Below, piece by piece: positions 57,765 to 64,000 of a stretch of DNA of 64,000 nt. This DNA comes from Copromyces sp. CBS 386.78 (taxonomy: Eukaryota > Ascomycota > Sordariomycetes > Sordariales > Sordariaceae): the NCBI GenBank assembly GCA_030685235.1, contig MU839101.1:124001-188000 (forward strand), read 5' to 3'. The position numbers and the translations under genes are program-made. Positions within the stretch are counted from its first letter, which is position 1. Each line of letters begins with the position of its first letter. A model generated the notes under the pieces. That model was not told the origin of the DNA, searched no databases, and saw only the letters and a list, made by a program, of their open reading frames with translations.

Positions 57765-60106
57765 TCAGACCGCCGCGCCATATGCTCCACTCCCCTGTGC
57801 ACTTGAAACTGCAGGTGTCGTTCCTGAATAACTCCGTTTCCGCTTCATGCCTAGGGGGGCATGCGCAGAATAGTCGTCGGTCGTGCGATGGCTTGCCGAA
57901 TTATGATGGCCATGGCCCAACCCCGAGGCGCTCCCTCCAAAATTATCCCTCAACGGCTGTGTACTCCTCGAACTTCCTCCACCACTAGACATGCTGGCCT
58001 GAAACGCTTGCGAGAAGTCATTGGGAGGGGCGATTGGGGCGCTCATCTGCGGAATGGAATAGTCCGTTGCCCCTGTCGGTGGCGGTGGCCTGTAGGGTGA
58101 TGTACGGGGAAGGGAGTAATCGACGGGCGCTGAGAGGGGCGCGGAAGGGAAGCTCGACGCAGAGTAGCTAGAAGAGACGCCTCCACTGCCTAGCTGAGAA
58201 GTAGACGGTGTACGAGTGGCAGTTGGCGAATGTGCTGCTGACTGTAAGCTGTTGGCTCCTGCAGCCGAGCGAAATTGCGTTCGTATATCGAGACCGAGAG
58301 GCAGAGAAGCTGAGGAAGCCCTCAAGCGCGAGTTTCTCTGAGAGTTGTTTTGAAGACTAGATGACTGATAGTTGGGGTAACTCAAGTGAGTAGGCGACTG
58401 GACGGTCGATCCTATATGAAGCTGATCAGCCATTAGATATGAGAATAGTAAGACTCAATCGAATAACAGCTTACCCGCGTAGTGAGTTGAGTCATAGCTT
58501 CCCAAGCCAGCCGTGGAGGTACTGTTCATATGATCCTGGTGGTACAGGCTTTGCGGCCTACTACCCATTGGGGGTGAAGTGTTGCTGCCGTGATAGGTTG
58601 TATAATCAAGGGACTCGCCCTTCCATGACATACTGGTGCGGAGTGGAGATTGAAGTGTATCGGCGCGAGACCTATTCATGGTCTCTCGAAGTTGAAGAGG
58701 TTGTAATGGGCGTATTTGATGCCGTGAATGATGGTTATGCATATGCACGCTCGTGTCGAGACCAGGTTGTCGTGCAAATGGATTTGATGATCTTGATCCA
58801 GCACTCAACGGCCCCGAGAGATGGTTACTGTATCCGTATCTATCGGTAGAAGGCGGTGACATTGGTGAAAGAATGTCTGGGTTGTTGAGCGAGTTCGAGG
58901 GATGGAAGCCTATACTCCCGAACGCTGGGCTCAAACCGGTCGGTGAGAGATGGTCATCGGTACCAGATCGCCGTACGTTCACCATAAGCGGTCTCATCAT
59001 GTGGTCTGCATAGGATGAGGCAGCAAAATCAACGGGTGAGGTCAAGGGTGTCCCAAGACCGTGAACCGCTCCATAAGGGGCATGAAGTGCCTGGACATTG
59101 TCGAAATCGTCGGGAACTGCCCTCATTTTCATAACACGGTCCCTTTCGTCCGCTGTCAATCGCTTGATCTTTGCTCGCCTGGCAGTTTATTAATTCACGG
59201 ATCAAGCTATTGGTTCTGATTTGAGGAACTTACCGATTCTGGAACCAGACTTGTACCTGACGAGGGCTCAAGCCGGGTATTTCTCGAGAAAGTCGTTCTC
59301 TATGCGCGGCGTCAGGATGGGGCTGTTTAGCGAACTCGCTCATTAAGAATCGTGTCTGCTGGTGGGTGAGCCTGGGCAAGTTAGTATCTGGTTGCGTGCC
59401 TTGCGAGTTGCCGTCTGAATTACCTGAACCGCTTCATCTTCCGGCGTTGCGCTGTTTTCTCCGCTGCTGTTTGTGGCTGTGCTTGCGCCTGAGGCTCCCC
59501 TTCCACATCGCCATCTATCATTTCTTCATCATCCAACACATCGTCATCCTCCTCTTTGATCGTCGACTGAGCTTCATTCATTGACTGTGCTGTGGATGAT
59601 GATGGTCCATGCGCGGCTGAAGAAACGGAGCTTAGTGGGTGGGAGCCGAGCGAAATATTAGGGGTTTCTATGGACGTATGGGATTCTTCGTGTGCTATCC
59701 CAGTAGCCTTTTGGGCATACGGCTCGCTGTGACTTTCTACCTGCTCAGCAACTGGGGACGACTGCTTCGGTTGCCGTAGACCTAGAGGATCGGCTCTGTG
59801 TCCTAATGGCGAAGTTACCCGTTTGAGCGGTTCGATCTCTAGAGGATTGCCTGAGCCAACCACAGATCGTGGTTGAGCTTGGGGGTTTGCAATGTCTGTC
59901 GAGCCTGATACGTGTTCGTAGGACTGTGAATAGAGATTGTTGTCGCCTGGCGGAAGGAACGCATACTGGCCCTGCCAGTCCGACTGCGTCACGGGGTCAA
60001 AGTTCGACATACGTAGACTGTCTGCCGTCTTGGGATAAGGTGTTCCGAACTTGCTGATAGACCAGGGACTTTGCTCCGTAACGCCTTGCCTGGACGTAGC
60101 GAGCAT
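57765..60106 (-). CDS. Homeodomain transcription factor
   Basis: Nuclear DNA-binding protein of the fungal typical-homeobox class. Four minus-strand exons: 60106-59424, 59371-59234, 59178-58475, 58411-57765; 723 residues. Introns are 52-64 nt with donors GTAATT, GTAAGT and GTAAGC; intron 1 has a perfect CTAAC branch site. The homeodomain spans about 222-282: KRFRLTHQQTRFLMSEF, HRERLSREIPGLSPRQVQVW, then the helix-3 core WFQNRRAKIKRL, with the second intron splitting NR|RAK. An acidic patch (EEDDDVLDDEEMIDGD) precedes it. After it come KMRAVPDDFDNVQ, a Ser/Pro/His-rich region and a basic KRKRSYSG near the C-terminus. The start could instead be the ATG at residue 33 (60008-60010). The likely relatives are Neurospora kal-1 and Podospora pah1, regulators of hyphal form and sexual development, but I cannot confirm which paralogue this is. 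Confidence 0.9.
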
Positions 60107-63100
60107 TGGAATGGCAAAACCTCTCTGGGTATGCAGTGAATCTTATGCTCGTGGGCGAGATCGCTGCTGGTCCTTGTTGTGCCACGGGCAGCACAGGAAG
60201 CTAATGTCTGTTGCTGGGGGAGCCTTGAACGAGGCTGATGTAGCGAGCGAAGCTAAAGAAATCGGGCTGATAGTGCTGATAGCAGAAGTATCAAACACAC
60301 ATTGATGTCTGATTGCTTCGTAATGGCAACTCCTATCCTGAAGGTTCGACGTTGTCGAAGACTAGCGATAAGTCGGGGGTGATTCAATGACCGAGAAGCT
60401 ATGGGTTTGTGCCGACAATCGCGGGATCCAAATCCGTGGTGCTAGGCTATCGCTTGTTTAAACGAGACGGAAAGCTCTGGGGAACGGGGCGAAGAAGTGT
60501 TCGTCGTGTGTACAGCGCTCGGGTATGGGTGTGTTGTACCAAAACTCCAGAGTTGACCAGTCAAAATGAAGATCAAAACGAAGCACTGGTGCAAGGAAAC
60601 CGGCTGCTGAGAAGGTCACTAGTCCAGCGATTTACCAGTAAACGCTCCAACACACCCTTGTTGACGGTCTAGTTGGTTGAGCAATGGTGGTCTCCTGTTG
60701 ACAGATAAAGGGCGGGTTGATGGCAAGAGTGTCTATAAAAACGGTTGGCGTCAAAATCCTTGTAGGATACTGTTTATTGTCCATGTAGATCCTCGTTAAG
60801 GAAAGCCAGATCCAGAACATTCAAGATCTTGTGGGGGGGTGTCTGTGGAAGTAATAAGGCCTTTCCTTGATCCCCTCTTGGCTGGTAGGACAGGTGTAGG
60901 ATTAATACCGGCGGAGCCCCCGATTCACACGGAGAAGGGTCGAGGCAGGCTCCGAATACAGACAGGGTCTGCACGGGCAGCCACAACAAACTTGGAAAGA
61001 GTTTGGGTATGGAGTATCAGGGGACCAGGTACCTGACGACGGTTACTCGGTAAGGCGAGGCCTTGGGAGCGTGTATCAAAGAGTCCCTGAAATAGAGACA
61101 AGCCGCAACTAATCGCCTCCGGCACGTAAGATGGAGGACGGTCGACAACGAACGGCACAGCTGAGCCACACCGTTATATTCACTGGCTCTGATTGTCGAC
61201 CTGTGACGACCGGGCTCTAGTGATCAGTCCAAGATCATAGAGGTCCCGGCTGAATGGCTAATACTGTGCCATTAAGGCGTTTGGACCATCTGGGGCCTGT
61301 CTCTATGGTATCATCCGTGAGCAGGCTATAAAGGAACAGAGAAAACGCCAACAACTTAAACGGCGAATAGCAAGGGAAACCACATGGGAAGTGTAGAAAA
61401 CTGCTTAGCAGCAAGGAAACGGTATGGCAAGCGCCGTCGTAAGCCCAGGACAAGGTCGCAAGAGGACAAGGCATGCATGGATACTGGTCGAGACGAGGTA
61501 GGCAAGGGCTTGTGGGCCAATGAGGCCGGCGCAAACATCCGACACTTGCGGAGGCAAGACAAGGTCGTTCAACCGTAGGCTGCAGGCAAGCACTTGCGAG
61601 GACGCCGGTAACGCACTTCAAGTTGCGTTCTGGGAAGGAAGTGATCTCACTGTCTCACAGTGTAGACGGAACATAACCCAGCGCGGCCAGCTGGAAATCC
61701 GTCACCATAGCTATGTAATATGCAACCGAGAAGTGATTGCAGAGAAGATACAAGTCCAGGCCGTGCGTGGTATCTTGGTTCGATCAGGGTGAACATCTGA
61801 TTGGCCTTTGCGACCGAGTCCTTTGTCGATTCCACGGAAGAAGGCATGGTCGTTACAGAGTCGCCTTTCCCGCTAGGCCAATGAGAAAGGCTAACGGCCC
61901 AAAGCAAGGGTTACGATGCCAATGTTGTTTGTTCCTTGGTCTGCGGGTAGGAGTGACGATGAAGAGGGGCCGGCCATGAAGGCATAAAGCAGGGGGTGAA
62001 CGCAGATCGGATTAGGTAGCGAGAAGAGGGATAAGATGGAGATCTCCTTTCAGCAAACCACACAACACCGTAAGGTTGGGACAACAGTGCTGGTTGGGGA
62101 AGTCAGTTGAGCTGGATATGGTGGTGCGGGAGGGGGGGAAGGGAGCATTCGGCGATGCTGGGGAATCGAAGCCATCCTTGTAACATGGCATCTCCGAGTA
62201 CTTTGTGGCGGCAGAGCAAGGGGGTACGATGGGGAGATCATTGATGGGCAGATCTTTCTTGTTGATGTTCCATCTGAACCCAAAAAGGCTTGACGACCTG
62301 GAGCACTGTTGGGTTCGATGTCGCCCTGGCAGCATCTGGACCTCTTTACAGGGCTCCAGGAACCGAACTCCCAGCTATGCAGACGCTGAAGCCTGGAATG
62401 CAGCGGGCCGGCCTGAACCGAGCGAATTTGCGTTTTGTTAGGCAACAGAAATCGGGACTGAGGCGGAGAGTTGAGCTGTGTGACCCTTATCTGTCACGAT
62501 GACAAGTCGAGGTACGCCTAGCTCACACGGCACTAGGCCAGTGTGCAAGCAGTGTGAGCTGCATCTCTCGCTAGGCAAAATTCCGCCTTTCTCTCATCCG
62601 TCAGAAAGTTGTTGAGGAAACACAGTCCAAGTGGCTTCATGGGTAGGGAAGGACAAGGGCTAGGCTCAACCTAACCGTGGCATTTATCCTGGGCACCTAT
62701 ATCACTACCTCCCCCCTCCTTGAAGATAGGCTTCCCCACGGTAGTCAATGCCGGCGTACGCGATGGCTTTGACGCGCTAGTTGACCTCCACTCGTTGGGG
62801 ACGTATGCTTGTAAGGAGAAAAACCTAGGACAGAGAAACTCAAGGCATGGGAGTCCATGGGCGACGTGAGCGAGTAAGGAGTCGAGGAAAAGTGCGCCGA
62901 ATAAGCCGTAGGCTGATATGATGTGTTACCTCCCAGGAAGCTAAAAGGGCTGGGTCCGGTGGGGTCTAGTGTAACTGTACGATAAAAAAGCCAGAAGAGT
63001 CGAGGTACCTAGAGGTAGATAATGTGGGCTAGGTAGGAGCGAGAAGGAGAAGTGTCTTGCAGGCGGAGGGTGGTATCGAGAAGCTCTGCAGTCTGCGGTC

Positions 63101-64000
63101 TGTGTTCTGCTTGAGCGTGGATGGCGGACGCGAGAAGACAGTCGTGTCGTTGCTAATGCCGTGCCAAGACGAAGGAGCACAGGTGCAGTTGGGCTAGAAA
63201 GGTGGCTCAACGGTCGAATCTTCTTCGGGGAACACACTCCGTGGGCGTGGACGCAGTCAAGACGCCAGATCCCAAGCCGGCGCAAGCCATGGCTTCGAGA
63301 GGGTGCCAGTACAGAAGACAGGGGGCAATATAGACAAGGGCCATGTCCCGTTGCAGGGGCAACAGGGCAGCTGTATGGACAAGCGTAAAGGTAACGGCAG
63401 GGTAGCCAGGCGAGCCAGGGGTGCAGCCCACCACCACCACCATTTCCATGACAGCGAGAGCCACGGCTTGCACGGTTCCATCAGGGGCTGGCATTTGTGA
63501 GACGCGACGGTGGCATCCAACAGCATAGGCGTATTGCTGTCTGTACCATGCCGAAACGGGCCAAGAACATAGACTGCTCGCTGACGGGGAGCGTCAATGA
63601 TTTCCCATCCGTTCTTCTGCCCTAGGAGCAGGGCCAAGCAGCCGTTGTGCTTGTCTGGGGGGAATGGCATTCTAGCTTTATCCCGACAACTGGGCACAGT
63701 GTTCCTGAATCTTGCCTAATCCGGATCGCCAATGGTCGAGGTTTGCGCAAAATGGTTCTGAATGCTTGTGGCCTGGATCAGTCAAGCAGTCAGCGAGTGG
63801 CACGGCCAAAAGTGTACGATTTCGGATGACCTACTTTGCTGTCCAGGACAACGCCGTTCAGAGGTTCCACACTGAACAGAGGAACGGATGCGTAGCCGGC
63901 AGCGGAAGTGGTGGGAGGTATACCGCAGTGGATTCGGGCTTCAGTTTGGAAGGAGAAGAATGGTTTCTGTGCGTCCACGAAATGGAGTCAAGATGGATCG
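60107..64000. other. Upstream region of the homeobox gene
   Basis: About 3.9 kb to the window edge with only short open frames on both strands. It should contain the homeobox promoter and possibly a long 5' leader with introns; a stop codon lies in frame shortly before the chosen ATG. A 63-codon minus-strand frame at 63790-63978 has a plausible donor (AAA|GTAGGT) but no recognisable homology, so it is not called as a gene. Confidence 0.5.

Noticed and set aside
63790..63978. 63-codon minus-strand frame near the window edge with a possible donor
   Set aside because: Frame reads protein-like but no following exon could be joined convincingly and there is no recognisable homology.

Overview
The window looks like a chromosome segment of a filamentous ascomycete of the Sordariales, most likely Neurospora or a close relative. 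Supporting evidence: short spliceosomal introns with GTRNGT-type donors and CTAAC/CTGAC-like branch sites; typical fungal proteins (Zn(II)2Cys6 factor, Snf4, Med19/Rox3, a single-span membrane protein with a glycine-rich core); an m-AAA protease resembling Neurospora MAP-1; and a left end with the AT-rich, stop-riddled signature of repeat-induced point mutation (RIP). Species assignment is inference. No prokaryotic system, CRISPR array, tRNA or rRNA gene was recognised.

Layout. 1-6530: RIP-degraded repeat DNA with a minus-strand gag-like fossil (about 800-2350) and a Tc1/mariner transposase fossil (about 3002-3200), separated by a small island of normal composition (about 2888-2996). The first 2.9 kb has almost no TpG on the + strand but keeps many CpA, so RIP there was strand-asymmetric. 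8937-10574 (+): AMPK gamma subunit (Snf4). 11364-16307 (+): large RhoGAP protein whose last part lies behind an in-frame TAG that a small intron may remove. 16832-18313 (-) and 19009-20136 (+): a divergent pair of mitochondrial large-subunit ribosomal proteins (mL38 and uL4m) sharing a 695-bp promoter region. 23545-24880 (+): Mediator subunit Med19. 26549-28927 (-): alpha/beta hydrolase with a long coiled coil. 31224-33219 (+): single-span membrane protein with a His-rich N-terminus. 37191-40270 (+): Zn(II)2Cys6 factor with six exons. 41868-44735 (+): mitochondrial m-AAA metalloprotease. 46209-48352 (+): Bor1/SLC4-type anion transporter. 57765-60106 (-): homeodomain factor with four exons.

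The 9.4 kb between the convergent transporter and homeobox genes has no recognisable gene. It holds the most distinctive element I found: a 441-bp transposon-like unit (55586-56026) with about 62-bp terminal inverted repeats and a perfect 8-bp target-site duplication (AAACAAAG). This is a MITE-like element of probable hAT type with further inverted and direct repeats inside.

Functionally the genes are ordinary nuclear housekeeping and regulatory genes with no pathway cluster. Three act in mitochondria (two ribosomal proteins and the inner-membrane protease). All exon joins were worked out by hand from reading frame and splice sites; every multi-exon model given keeps an open frame.
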